This document shows positions 1 to 8,926 of a stretch of 64,000 bases of DNA, in pieces (positions within the stretch are counted from its first letter, which is position 1; every line of letters starts with the position of its first letter). Below the pieces are notes generated by a model. The model was not told the origin of the DNA. It ran no database searches and saw only the letters and a list, made by a program, of their open reading frames with translations. A program made the translations under genes and the position numbers. Source of the stretch: Thalassotalea sp. ND16A (GTDB lineage: Bacteria; Pseudomonadota; Gammaproteobacteria; Enterobacterales; Alteromonadaceae). The stretch lies in NCBI RefSeq assembly GCF_000764205.1, contig NZ_JQDZ01000112.1, forward strand, positions 1-64,000, given 5' to 3'.

Positions 1-85
1 TTAAAAGTGATTTATGCAGCGCTATGAATTTTAACAATGGAATAACCATTCTCTAAATTTAATACCTTGCCTAAATCACTTTTAA
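1..85. repeat. Long-armed inverted repeat at the window edge
   Basis: A perfect 14-bp inverted repeat, TTAAAAGTGATTTA at 1-14 and its complement at 72-85, encloses about 57 bases that contain a second small hairpin (AATGG-AATAA-CCATT, 36-50). It could be a transcript-end structure of a gene to the left or a small repeat element. The left context is outside the window. No gene is visible in 86-241. Confidence 0.5.
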
Positions 86-241
86 TTCCCACTGAAATCC
101 TGCACTTTGAATGGTGAAGGGTATATATGTTAATAATAGGTTAAGATTAAGACGTGCAATTAAACAAAAAGTTTCCATCTTGCTATTTTTTTTACTAATG
201 CATACTATGCGCGCCATTAAACCCGATGAGAACCCGTAAAA

Positions 242-604
242 ATGGAATATACCTTTCGCACCGACTTTATTACCGGTCAACCGTTAGCGCATTTTAGTTA
301 TGGTCATGAGGCCTTTGGTCCCTGGTTAGAGCAAGAGGTCGGTAAAGATAGGGGAAAGCTAGAAAAAATTACAGAGATGCTGGTTAATGTCAGCAGTGTT
401 GATGAAATTTGTCAAATTGGTAAGGAGTATACTTTAACTATCGCCTTTGGTGAGGTTGAGATCAGTGCCAATGCAAATCATATTGATAGTGAATTACCCG
501 ACAGCCTGGTTAACGATGTCGATGATTTTGAACAAGACTCAACCGCCAGTTGTGGCCTGGAAGATTTTGTGGAAATGCTAAACTCCTGGCAAGAATTTAT
601 TTAA
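242..604 (+). CDS. yacL: YacL family protein (UPF0231)
   Basis: This 120-residue acidic protein matches the UPF0231/YacL family over its full length. The N-terminus MEYTFRTDFITGQPLAHFSY, a conserved GHEAFGPWLEQEV segment and the C-terminal CGLEDFVEMLNSWQEFI all align with what I recall of E. coli YacL (about 120 residues). Its function is not established. It is a soluble cytoplasmic protein with no signal peptide or membrane segment. The ATG at 242 has no strong ribosome binding site but fits the family N-terminus exactly. It stands alone, about 115 bases ahead of the efflux operon. Confidence 0.9.
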   Translation: MEYTFRTDFITGQPLAHFSYGHEAFGPWLEQEVGKDRGKLEKITEMLVNVSSVDEICQIGKEYTLTIAFGEVEISANANHIDSELPDSLVNDVDDFEQDSTASCGLEDFVEMLNSWQEFI

Positions 605-719
605 ATGGTGCAATGACGCTTTTAGCATTACAATAAATAAAATTTAGTTAAGCCGATGATTGGCAAGAGTTTCTGTTATTGTCTTAACCTACAGATCAAA
701 AGCGTAATAAAGGTATCTC

Positions 720-1976
720 ATGGCTTATACCCCACAATCTTCAACTGCGAGCAAACCTAAGAGCAAATTGTTTTTAATAGGTATGCCTTTGTTAATCATC
801 ATTGCTGGTATTCTTGGCTTTTCCTCTTTGAGTGGTATGGCAAAGAAACCAGAGAAAAAACCGGTAGTCAATAAAGCGCCTATTGTCGATGTGATAACGG
901 TTGCACAACGAGATGTTACTTTTAATATTGCCAGTCAAGGGACTGTGGTAGCGCGCACTGAAACCTTGCTTATTTCAGAAGTTTCCGGACAAATTACCTT
1001 TGTTTCGGAGAAATTTTTGGTTGGTGGTTATTTTGCCAGGGGTGAGGTGTTACTCGAGATTGACCCGATAACCTATCAAGTTGCCGTGCTCGAGGCAGAA
1101 TCACGGTTAGGGGCGATGCAAGCCTCGCTCATTGAAGAACAAGCCAGAACCGAACAAGCGAAAGAAGAATGGTTACTTACCGGTAAAACGGTGGAACAAG
1201 CCCCTGTTTTAGCGTTGAGATTACCACAATATCAAAAAGCCCAGGCTGAGTTAAAAGCCGCAGAAGCCGATTTGCAACAAGCGAACATCAAACTCTCTCG
1301 TACTAAAATTATCGCCCCGTATGATGCCTTGCTCAATGAAAAACATGTGGATATTGGCCAATATGTTAGCACTGGCAGCCAATTGGCAAAGACCATTGCC
1401 ATAGATTTCGCCGAAGTACGGCTGCCAATTAAACAGCAAGATATTGGCTTTATTCATTTACCTAAAATTAATCAACACAATTATCAACCAACGCCAGTGC
1501 AGATCAGCTCAATGCAAGGGAGCGAACTGTTGTCGTGGAATTCAAGCATTCATCGTTATGAAGGCGTAGTGGACCAACAATCAAGGGTGCACTTCATTGT
1601 GGCGCAGGTAGCAGATCCCTATAATTTAAAGGATGTGAACACCAGTGATGCTGAATTACGAGTAGGCACATTTGTTAATGCCAGTATTGTCGGCAAGACC
1701 GAAACCAATCTCTATACCGTGCCAAGGACTGCGCTACACGGGTTGAACCAACTGCATCTCATTGACAACGCCAATAAGTTGCACATTATTACGGTTAAGG
1801 TGATCCGCAGCGAAAAAGACCGTGTTTATTTAGCCGCTGACATTGCCAGTGATATGCGCGTGGTAACCACCAAATTAGCAACACCGGTTAAGGGCATGGT
1901 GTTACGAGTAAACGGTGAGCTTGTGGAACAGACAAATGAGGCTGAATCTTTAACACCTGAAAAAGTTGAGGGCTAA
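720..1976 (+). CDS. RND efflux periplasmic adaptor (membrane fusion protein, HlyD/AcrA family)
   Basis: The adaptor joins an RND pump to an outer-membrane channel. The protein (418 aa) has an N-terminal membrane anchor at about residues 19-37 and a barrel-sandwich half (SQGTVVARTETLLISEVSG). An alpha-helical hairpin follows at about 120-190, rich in Ala/Glu/Gln, and then the second barrel half (IIAPYDALLNEKHVDIGQYV), a classic adaptor signature. The C-terminal beta-barrel and membrane-proximal regions follow. The start has AAGG 6-7 bases upstream. The permease starts two bases after its stop, so the two are co-transcribed. No outer-membrane factor gene is adjacent, so the pump presumably borrows a TolC-like channel encoded elsewhere. 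Confidence 0.93.
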   Translation: MAYTPQSSTASKPKSKLFLIGMPLLIIIAGILGFSSLSGMAKKPEKKPVVNKAPIVDVITVAQRDVTFNIASQGTVVARTETLLISEVSGQITFVSEKFLVGGYFARGEVLLEIDPITYQVAVLEAESRLGAMQASLIEEQARTEQAKEEWLLTGKTVEQAPVLALRLPQYQKAQAELKAAEADLQQANIKLSRTKIIAPYDALLNEKHVDIGQYVSTGSQLAKTIAIDFAEVRLPIKQQDIGFIHLPKINQHNYQPTPVQISSMQGSELLSWNSSIHRYEGVVDQQSRVHFIVAQVADPYNLKDVNTSDAELRVGTFVNASIVGKTETNLYTVPRTALHGLNQLHLIDNANKLHIITVKVIRSEKDRVYLAADIASDMRVVTTKLATPVKGMVLRVNGELVEQTNEAESLTPEKVEG

Positions 1977-1978
1977 AG

Positions 1979-4900
1979 ATGAACGCCAATACTGAAAAAC
2001 TCAGCGGTATTATTGCCTGGTTTGCCCGCAATAGCGTTGCTGCCAATTTAATGATGTTCTTCATCATTGTTGGTGGTATTTATTCGTATCAAACCATCAA
2101 TAAGAAAATGTTCCCTGACTTTAGTCCGAATATCATTCAGGTGTCGGTGATGCATTTAGGCGCTTCGCCGGAAGAAGTGGAAAAAGCGGTAGTGCTGAAG
2201 ATTGAAGAAGCGATTGAGAACATTCAGGGCATTAAACGTTTTACCTCTACGGCAAGAGAAGGCATGGCGCGGGTCAGCATTGAGCTTAATTCCGGCTATT
2301 CGCTGGAAGACAAACTCAATGAAATTCAAATGCAGGTCGATTCAATCACCACTTTTCCTGCTCAGGCGGAACGCCCGCAAGTGGTCAAACAGGAGTTTCA
2401 GGGCGACGTGCTGTGGGTGTCTGTTTATGGTTCTATGGAAAGACGCAGCCGGCAAGTTATGGCACAAAATATCCGTGACGAGATCATGGCGTTGCCCGAG
2501 GTTAACATTGCCGAACTGGTCGGTCTTCGCGATTTTGAGATCAGTATTGAAATCTCCGAAAACCAGCTCAAACAATATAAATTAACGATTGACGATGTTG
2601 CCAACGCCATCCGCCAGTCATCAATAGATTTACCTGGCGGTACCATTAAATCGAGCGGTGGTTACATTCAGCTAAGAACCGAAGGACAGGCATATACCGG
2701 CGAAGAATACGCAAATTTAGTGGTAAGAACCGCTGACGATGGTACCCGCCTTACCTTAGGTGATATCGCCACCATCAAGGATGGCTTTATCGAAGATGAT
2801 GGTTTTGCCCGCTTTGATGGCGAACCGACAACATTTGTCCGGGTAAAATCTACCGGCGATCAAAATGATTTGGCCATTGCCAGTCAAGTGAAGGCGTATG
2901 TCACACAAAAGCAGAACAGCTTACCCGCTGGGGCGCACCTCGCCGTATGGGGTGACTCGTCTTATTATTTGAATGCCCGTCTCGATATGATGCTGGAGAA
3001 CATGCTGCTTGGGGCGTTTTTAGTGTTTTTGATCCTTACCCTGTTTTTACGCATAAGAGTCGCGTTCTGGGTAATGTTAGGCATTCCTATCAGTTTCCTC
3101 GGTGCCTTTATCTTAATGCCGTTAATGGGGGAATGGGCGGTCTCGGTAAACTTACTGAGCTTATTTGCCTTTATCATGGTGCTGGGTATCGTTGTTGATG
3201 ATGCCATCGTCATTGGTGAAAGTTCGTATAGCGAAATTAGTCAATATGGTCATAGTGTTGATAATGTCATTCGTGGCGCGCAAAGGGTTGCCATGCCAGC
3301 GACCTTTGGGGTATTGACCACCATCGCCGCGTTTTTGCCATTGCTGTTTATTGATACCAGTTTTTCAGGCTTTTTCCGCGCCATTGCCCTGGTGGTGATT
3401 TTCTGTTTGATATTTTCCATTATCGAGTCTAAATGGATTTTACCCGCGCATCTGGCGCATATGAAATACAAGGATATTGACCCGCATAATCCCCACATAG
3501 TGCATCGTATTCAATTGCGCTTTAAGGCCTGGCTCGACCGCTTTATTAATAAGCGCTATCAGCCGATGCTGGCTAAGGCATTGACCTATCGGTATAACAC
3601 TGTGGCCGGCTTTATTGCCATATTCTTTATCTCGATTGGCCTTATCGCCGGCAGTTTGGTCAAAGTTGAGGTGTTTCCCAATGTGCCGATGGATATGATC
3701 CAGGGACAATTGACTATGGTTGATGGTACTTCGCCACATATTAGAAATCAGGCGTTAGACAAAATATCGCAAGCCGGTCATGCCATGGCGAATAATAATC
3801 GTCAGGCCGACGGAGAAACCTTTATCAAGCACACCATACAATTTACCAATGGTGATACCGGCGGTGGCTTTTTAATGGAGTTAAGCAAACCCGAACACCG
3901 ACTGCACAGTGCCTTTGATATCGAAAAACTATGGCGGGAAGAAATTGGCGAAATTCCTGGTATCAAAGATTTGAAAGTATTTGCCGGCACCAATGCTGGT
4001 GGTGGCTCTGCCATGGAATTTCAGCTCAATGGCAGTGATGAGGTCGAACTTGAGCAAGCCGCGTTAGAGGTGCAGTCAAAATTACAAGAATACGATGGTG
4101 TGTTTGATATCAGTAACTCTTACAGCCGTGGCATGCAAGAGATCAAACTGAGCATTAAACCGGAAGCGGAAGTGCTGGGGTTAACTTTGAATGACTTGGC
4201 CCGTCAGGTACGTCAGGCATTTTATGGCGAAGAAGCACAACGGATTCAACGCGGCCGCGATGAGTTGAAAGTCATGGTGCGTTATCCGGAAAGCGAGCGT
4301 CGCTCGATTTCCGATATGGAAAATATGTGGGTGAGAACACCAAGCGGTGATGAGGTACCATTTTTTCAAGTGGCAGATATTGAAATCGGCCAGGGGTTTT
4401 CCACCATCACCCGGATCAATCAAAAACGTACCATCACTATAGCGGCAGAAATTGATGCGGCCAAAATTGAATCGAGAGTAGTCAATGGTGAAATGAATGA
4501 CGATATTATTCCTGCCATTCTCGATAAATACCAAACGGTTAACTATGGCATGGAAGGCGCCAGTAAAGATCAGGCGGATTTCTTAAAACAACTGGCTTTC
4601 GCCGGTCTTGGCGCCTTGTTCTTAATCTATGGCCTCATCGCCATACCTACCAAATCTTATGTACAACCACTGGTGATCATGTCGGTGATCCCATTTGGTA
4701 TCATTGGTGCCATTGTCGGTCACTGGCTAATGGGTCGCACCATTAATATGATGTCTATGTACGGCTTTATTGCGCTGACCGGGGTGGTGGTCAACGACTC
4801 CCTGATCTTGGTTGATTTCATTAACAAGGCCAAAGGCAGTGGTGAAACCATGAAAAATATCGTGTTAGCAGCAGGTAAGCAAAGATTTAGAGCCATCTTG

Positions 4901-5134
4901 TTAACCTCATTAACCACCTTCTTTGGTATCTTGCCAATTTACTTTGAAGGTAGTTTACAAGCGCAATTTATTATTCCGATGGCGATTTCACTAGGTTTTG
5001 GTATTATGTTTGCTACTGTGATCACCTTATTTTTGATCCCGTCGATGTATCTGATTAAAGAGGATGTTGCCAATATCTTTAGACGCAAGCGCAAGCTGCA
5101 AACACCAGCTGAAACTGAAGTTCAGCAGGCGTAA
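1979..5134 (+). CDS. Efflux RND transporter permease subunit (HAE1-type)
   Basis: This proton-driven inner-membrane pump is 1051 aa, full length for the family. It starts with the usual cytoplasmic stretch and TM1 (SVAANLMMFFIIVGGIYSYQ), then the first periplasmic pore and docking region. TM2-6 follow with GIVVDDAIVIGE in TM4 carrying the Asp pair of the proton relay. After a second periplasmic loop comes the C-terminal TM bundle (GVVVNDSLILVDFIN). It belongs to the short-chain AcrB-like subgroup often annotated as multidrug or metal/solute efflux; the substrate cannot be read from the sequence. It is translationally tied to the adaptor upstream (2-bp gap) and followed 14 bases later by a hydrolase gene. 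Confidence 0.94.
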   Translation: MNANTEKLSGIIAWFARNSVAANLMMFFIIVGGIYSYQTINKKMFPDFSPNIIQVSVMHLGASPEEVEKAVVLKIEEAIENIQGIKRFTSTAREGMARVSIELNSGYSLEDKLNEIQMQVDSITTFPAQAERPQVVKQEFQGDVLWVSVYGSMERRSRQVMAQNIRDEIMALPEVNIAELVGLRDFEISIEISENQLKQYKLTIDDVANAIRQSSIDLPGGTIKSSGGYIQLRTEGQAYTGEEYANLVVRTADDGTRLTLGDIATIKDGFIEDDGFARFDGEPTTFVRVKSTGDQNDLAIASQVKAYVTQKQNSLPAGAHLAVWGDSSYYLNARLDMMLENMLLGAFLVFLILTLFLRIRVAFWVMLGIPISFLGAFILMPLMGEWAVSVNLLSLFAFIMVLGIVVDDAIVIGESSYSEISQYGHSVDNVIRGAQRVAMPATFGVLTTIAAFLPLLFIDTSFSGFFRAIALVVIFCLIFSIIESKWILPAHLAHMKYKDIDPHNPHIVHRIQLRFKAWLDRFINKRYQPMLAKALTYRYNTVAGFIAIFFISIGLIAGSLVKVEVFPNVPMDMIQGQLTMVDGTSPHIRNQALDKISQAGHAMANNNRQADGETFIKHTIQFTNGDTGGGFLMELSKPEHRLHSAFDIEKLWREEIGEIPGIKDLKVFAGTNAGGGSAMEFQLNGSDEVELEQAALEVQSKLQEYDGVFDISNSYSRGMQEIKLSIKPEAEVLGLTLNDLARQVRQAFYGEEAQRIQRGRDELKVMVRYPESERRSISDMENMWVRTPSGDEVPFFQVADIEIGQGFSTITRINQKRTITIAAEIDAAKIESRVVNGEMNDDIIPAILDKYQTVNYGMEGASKDQADFLKQLAFAGLGALFLIYGLIAIPTKSYVQPLVIMSVIPFGIIGAIVGHWLMGRTINMMSMYGFIALTGVVVNDSLILVDFINKAKGSGETMKNIVLAAGKQRFRAILLTSLTTFFGILPIYFEGSLQAQFIIPMAISLGFGIMFATVITLFLIPSMYLIKEDVANIFRRKRKLQTPAETEVQQA

Positions 5135-5148
5135 GTGAGAGCAAAGCA

Positions 5149-5772
5149 GTGAAAATTATTCTCTTACACGGATTGTTTATGAATAAAGTCATCATGAAGC
5201 CTTTAGCGAAACGGCTAGAGGTGCTTGGCTATGATGTCGAAAATATCTCTTACCCCAGCACCAAAGCCGATAAAGCACGCTTGTTTAACACCATCGACCA
5301 GGCCGTAGCGGACGGACCCGCCTTAATGTTAGGTCACTCTCTCGGTGGTTTGGTCATAACCGACTACTTATTTAGCCAACAAGTTAGCACCGACAAAGTC
5401 CCGATGGTGATAACTCTAGGGACACCCCATCAAGGTGCAGAAATTACCAAAGACATGGCAAAGCTCAACCTAGATGGTTTACTTGGCTCATCGCCACAGT
5501 TTGGTTTAATCCCGAAAAGATTCAAGAAATCCTGGCCAGTAGCGCAAAAATTAATCTCCATTGCCGGTAATGTAAAGTTGGGTGCCCGGCCATTACTCGA
5601 CCGGGTTTGGCGCGAAGAAGTCGCCGAGTCGGACGGTACCGTAAGCATTTTTGAGACGCAAATTCCCGGAATGAGTGAACATATCATCGTGCGTCAATCC
5701 CACACTTCCATGGTCTATTCGCGCGAAGTGGTGAAAATCATTGATCATTATGCCCGGCAGTTAAAACAATAA
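5149..5772 (+). CDS. Alpha/beta hydrolase (lipase/esterase-like)
   Basis: A 207-residue soluble alpha/beta-hydrolase fold protein. It shows LHGLF near residue 6 (oxyanion region), the nucleophile elbow GHSLGG with Ser64, a probable acid in AESDGTVS and a probable catalytic His in RQSHTSMVY near the C-terminus. It resembles the minimal triacylglycerol-lipase/PGAP1-like hydrolases. The start is GTG at 5149, 14 bases after the RND permease stop, so it probably shares that operon. A role linked to the pump, such as hydrolysis of an ester substrate, is conceivable but only inferred from position. Confidence 0.8.
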   Translation: MKIILLHGLFMNKVIMKPLAKRLEVLGYDVENISYPSTKADKARLFNTIDQAVADGPALMLGHSLGGLVITDYLFSQQVSTDKVPMVITLGTPHQGAEITKDMAKLNLDGLLGSSPQFGLIPKRFKKSWPVAQKLISIAGNVKLGARPLLDRVWREEVAESDGTVSIFETQIPGMSEHIIVRQSHTSMVYSREVVKIIDHYARQLKQ

Positions 5773-5793
5773 CAGCTCGTTGATTTTTACTCA

Positions 5794-6180
5794 CTATCCT
5801 TGCTGTAAAATTGGCCAATATTGGCTCACTCGCTGGCTTCTGAGGGCGATAAATGCCGCCGGGGTAAAGGTCGTCAAGGAAGGAATATCAAAATCCACAG
5901 GCTTTACTAAACAAGAGCCCGCGGATAATTCGTTAGCAACGGTGTTTTCTTTATGCAGGGCTATGGTGGGGCTGCCGGCGCCATTAAAGCATAACGCCTG
6001 CTCTTTATAATCGCTGTTTAGTTGATACCGGCGATTGATAAATTGCTGATAGGTGTGTTGCGACAAATCTTAAATCAGTTTTACCGTTAAGCTGTGCTGA
6101 TAATGTGGCAATGTTTTCATCTAAAAGGTCTAAATCAACCAACACACTTGGCAGGTGGTTGCCTTGATTTTTTAAACTTT
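5794..6180 (-). pseudogene. Relic of a PLP-dependent alanine racemase/D-threonine aldolase-like gene
   Basis: The minus strand carries broken pieces in different frames. One (about 6180-6080) reads LPSVLVDLDLLDENIATLSA, resembling the N-terminal start of the alanine-racemase/D-threonine-aldolase fold. Another (about 6050-5850) reads NGAGSPTIALHKENTVANEL, resembling the C-terminal part. Most of the barrel between them is missing and frames change at the joins. The resemblance is by eye and moderate. It lies directly behind the lactone-oxidase relic on the same strand, suggesting a former two-gene operon. Confidence 0.5.
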
Positions 6181-6590
6181 GGTTCGATTGCGGCAAAATA
6201 TTTCTTGTAATTTTTATCATGAAAATTATGACAGCTATTGCGTTGATAGAATGGACTAAGCCAGATATCGTCCGCTTTAATGTCTCTAAACTCCATTGGG
6301 AAAATCACCGGAATATTTTGCTTTTTAATGGTGGCTAAAATATCCCGTAAACAGGCAATACCGTGTTCGGCAGGGACCGAATATTCCATTTCATTAAAGC
6401 GGATATCTCTGACATTACCGAATACCTAAAATATATTCGGCATGGGGCAGGGCGTACATTTCAAAATGACGGTGCTGATCACGTAGTTCTTCGGCCTTTT
6501 CCAGGCCTTGTTGTAAATCCATCATCACTGCAGGCACTAATTCCGACCAGGCCGGTGGTGCCAGCAGCAACGGCCGCTTAACCAACGGGA
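6140..6590 (-). pseudogene. Relic of a D-arabinono-1,4-lactone oxidase-type FAD enzyme (C-terminal half)
   Basis: Reading the minus strand from about 6590, one frame gives QHRHFEMYALPHAEYILGI and ends at a stop near 6418. A one-base shift then gives NVRDIRFNEMEYSVPAEHG and continues through IPVIFPMEFRDIKADDIWLSPFYQR and HDKNYKKYFAAIEP. This order is characteristic of the ALO C-terminal domain of FAD-dependent sugar-lactone oxidases. The FAD-binding N-terminal half is absent, there is a frameshift at about 6418, and the C-terminus is cut at a junction with the racemase relic near 6175. It is not expected to make a functional enzyme. Confidence 0.7.
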
Positions 6591-6888
6591 GTTTGCTGAA
6601 CAGCTATTCAAAGACAGCGAAAATTATTTAACCAACCAAGTGTTAGTCAATAGCGATGATCGTCGTATCGAACTCGCCTGCCATCACGAAGCCTTATACA
6701 ATCCTAAACTCAGTGTCTTATTGTTAAACTCATGGCGAGGAGAAGTTACAAGGTTAACTCGACTGTTTGAACTCATGGGCACCGATGCGCCTGAAGAAGA
6801 TGTTGAGATCACCTTCGCCATCATTTTGCAATTGGAAAAAAGGCAATGTTATTGCTTGTGCTTGTTGTTAAGTTTTTTCCATTGGTAG
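6590..6888 (+). pseudogene. Relic of an unidentified gene, possibly a TetR-type regulator C-terminus
   Basis: A plus-strand frame is open from about 6590 to 6888 and encodes EFAEQLFKDSENYLTNQVLV, then LACHHEALYNPKLSVLLL and LFELMGTDAPEEDVEITFAI. It begins without a start codon of its own in the middle of helical sequence, so the 5' part is gone. The helical pattern and length resemble the ligand-binding C-terminal half of a TetR/AcrR regulator, but the match is weak. The tail after ILQLEK looks like read-through into non-coding DNA. An ATG at 6640 is in frame but is unlikely to be a true start. Confidence 0.4.
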
Positions 6889-7386
<498 letters not shown>

Positions 7387-7400
7387 TCAGGGGATATATA

Positions 7401-8645
7401 ATGGAAGAATTAGCAACATTAACCACGACAGTCTCTGAATTGAGATTTGCTTTAGATACATTTTACTTTTTAATATCAGGCGCACTAGTGATGTGGATGG
7501 CGGCAGGTTTTGCCATGCTGGAAGCGGGTCTGGTTCGTTCAAAAAATACTACCGAAATATTAACCAAGAACATCTGCTTGTATTCAATCGCTTGTATCAT
7601 GTTCTTACTTGTGGGTTATAACATCATGTATGTTGATAACCCCGAAGGTGGCTTCTTACCTAGTATTGCCGGCCTGATTGGTACGCAAGCAGCGGACGCC
7701 GATCATTCTTTAGAATCAGATTTCTTCTTCCAGGTAGTCTTTGTTGCGACAGCAATGTCTATCGTATCTGGTGCGGTTGCTGAGCGGATGAAACTTTGGA
7801 CTTTCCTTATCTTTACGGTGATTTTAACTGGTTTTATTTACCCGATGGAAGGGTACTGGACTTGGGGCGGTGGTTTCTTGTCAGAAGCTGGTTTCTCTGA
7901 TTTCGCCGGTTCTGGTATTGTTCACATGGCAGGTGCTGCTGCAGCATTAGCCGGGGTGTTATTACTAGGTGCTCGTAAAGGTAAATACGGTAAAAATGGT
8001 GAAATCTTTCCAATTCCAGGTTCGAACATGCCACTTGCTACCTTAGGTACATTTATCCTGTGGATGGGCTGGTTTGGTTTCAACGGTGGTTCACAACTTT
8101 TACTATCGGATGCTGAAAATGCGACAGCGGTCGGTCAAATCTTCTTAAATACTAATGCAGCAGCAGCAGCTGGTGCGGTAGCGGCGTTATTACTGAACAA
8201 AGCGATTTGGGGTAAAGCCGATTTAACCATGATTTTAAATGGTGCCTTAGCCGGTCTGGTAGCAATCACTGCCGACCCACTTTCACCGTCGCCAATCTTC
8301 GCTAGCTTAATTGGTGCCTTAGGTGGCGTATTAGTTGTACTGTCAATCACCACTTTAGATAAACTGAAAATCGATGATCCAGTAGGTGCTATCTCAGTTC
8401 ACGGTGTGGTAGGTTTCTATGCATTAATGGCGGTACCATTTAGCAATGGTGATGCAACATTTGGCGCGCAACTATACGGTGCCTTCGTGATCTTTGCCTG
8501 GGTATTCACCGCAAGCTTCGTTGTCTGGTACGCACTGAAGAAAACTGTCGGTATCCGAGTGTCTGAAGAAGACGAATACAACGGTGTTGATAAAGTTGAC
8601 TGTGGTATTGAAGCTTACCCAGAGTTCGTTTCTCTGAAAAGCTAG
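7401..8645 (+). CDS. amtB: Ammonium transporter AmtB (first copy)
   Basis: An 11-TM ammonium/ammonia channel of the Amt/MEP/Rh family, 414 aa. The twin pore histidines are visible as His175 (GIVHMAGAAAALAG) and His334 (SVHGVVGFYAL). The family motif DFAGSGIVHM and the WMGWFGFNGGS segment are intact. There is no cleaved signal peptide, unlike the second copy at 56.2 kb, and the sequence is quite diverged from it, so the two belong to different Amt subgroups. The C-terminal cytoplasmic tail (VGIRVSEEDEYNGVD) is the part that contacts GlnK. It is co-transcribed with glnK and ends at a hairpin terminator. Confidence 0.95.
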   Translation: MEELATLTTTVSELRFALDTFYFLISGALVMWMAAGFAMLEAGLVRSKNTTEILTKNICLYSIACIMFLLVGYNIMYVDNPEGGFLPSIAGLIGTQAADADHSLESDFFFQVVFVATAMSIVSGAVAERMKLWTFLIFTVILTGFIYPMEGYWTWGGGFLSEAGFSDFAGSGIVHMAGAAAALAGVLLLGARKGKYGKNGEIFPIPGSNMPLATLGTFILWMGWFGFNGGSQLLLSDAENATAVGQIFLNTNAAAAAGAVAALLLNKAIWGKADLTMILNGALAGLVAITADPLSPSPIFASLIGALGGVLVVLSITTLDKLKIDDPVGAISVHGVVGFYALMAVPFSNGDATFGAQLYGAFVIFAWVFTASFVVWYALKKTVGIRVSEEDEYNGVDKVDCGIEAYPEFVSLKS

Positions 8646-8675
8646 TCACGTAAATTATCTGATAATTTATATTGA

Positions 8676-8697
8676 AAAGGAGCCTAACGGCTCCTTT
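8676..8697 (+). terminator. Rho-independent terminator of glnK-amtB
   Basis: AAAGGAGCC-TAAC-GGCTCCTTT forms a 9-bp stem with a 4-base loop, 30 bases after the amtB stop. The following T-run is weak. Confidence 0.75.
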
Positions 8698-8704
8698 ACT
8701 ATTT

Positions 8705-8767
8705 GGGCTACGGGCTACGGGCTACGGGCTACGGGCTACGGGCTACGGGGTACTGGCTACTGGCTAG
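8705..8767. repeat. Tandem heptamer array GGGCTAC
   Basis: Six perfect copies of GGGCTAC (8705-8746) are followed by three degenerate copies (GGGGTAC, TGGCTAC, TGGCTAG) up to 8767. There are no spacers, so this is a simple tandem repeat and not a CRISPR. Degenerate forms of the same unit recur at 33.43-33.70 kb. Confidence 0.9.
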
Positions 8768-8784
8768 AACCGGGGTGATTTCTA

Positions 8785-8915
8785 GTTCCTCGTTCCTCGT
8801 TCCTCGTTCCTCGTTCCTCGTTCCTCGTTCCTCGTTCCTCGTTCCTCGTTCCTCGTTCCTCGTTCCTCGTTCCTCGTTCCTCGTTCCTCGTTCCTCGTTC
8901 CTCGTTCCTCGTTCC
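8785..8915. repeat. Tandem heptamer array GTTCCTC (about 19 copies)
   Basis: A run of 131 bp with an exact 7-bp period (GTTCCTC), about 18.7 uninterrupted copies. It lies between the amtB terminator and the 3' end of the convergent oxygenase gene. Because the unit is 7 bp, every frame stays open and spurious ORFs arise on both strands; neither is believable as protein. Copy number is likely to vary between isolates. Confidence 0.92.
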
Positions 8916-8926
8916 ACCTTCGCCGT

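Noticed and set aside
2202-2585. Overlapping plus-strand frame inside the RND permease gene, and several minus-strand frames there
   Set aside because: The RND frame is complete and conserved throughout; the others have no homology-like features.
8705-8915. CRISPR array
   Set aside because: Units are 7 bp and directly adjacent with no spacers, and no cas genes are present.
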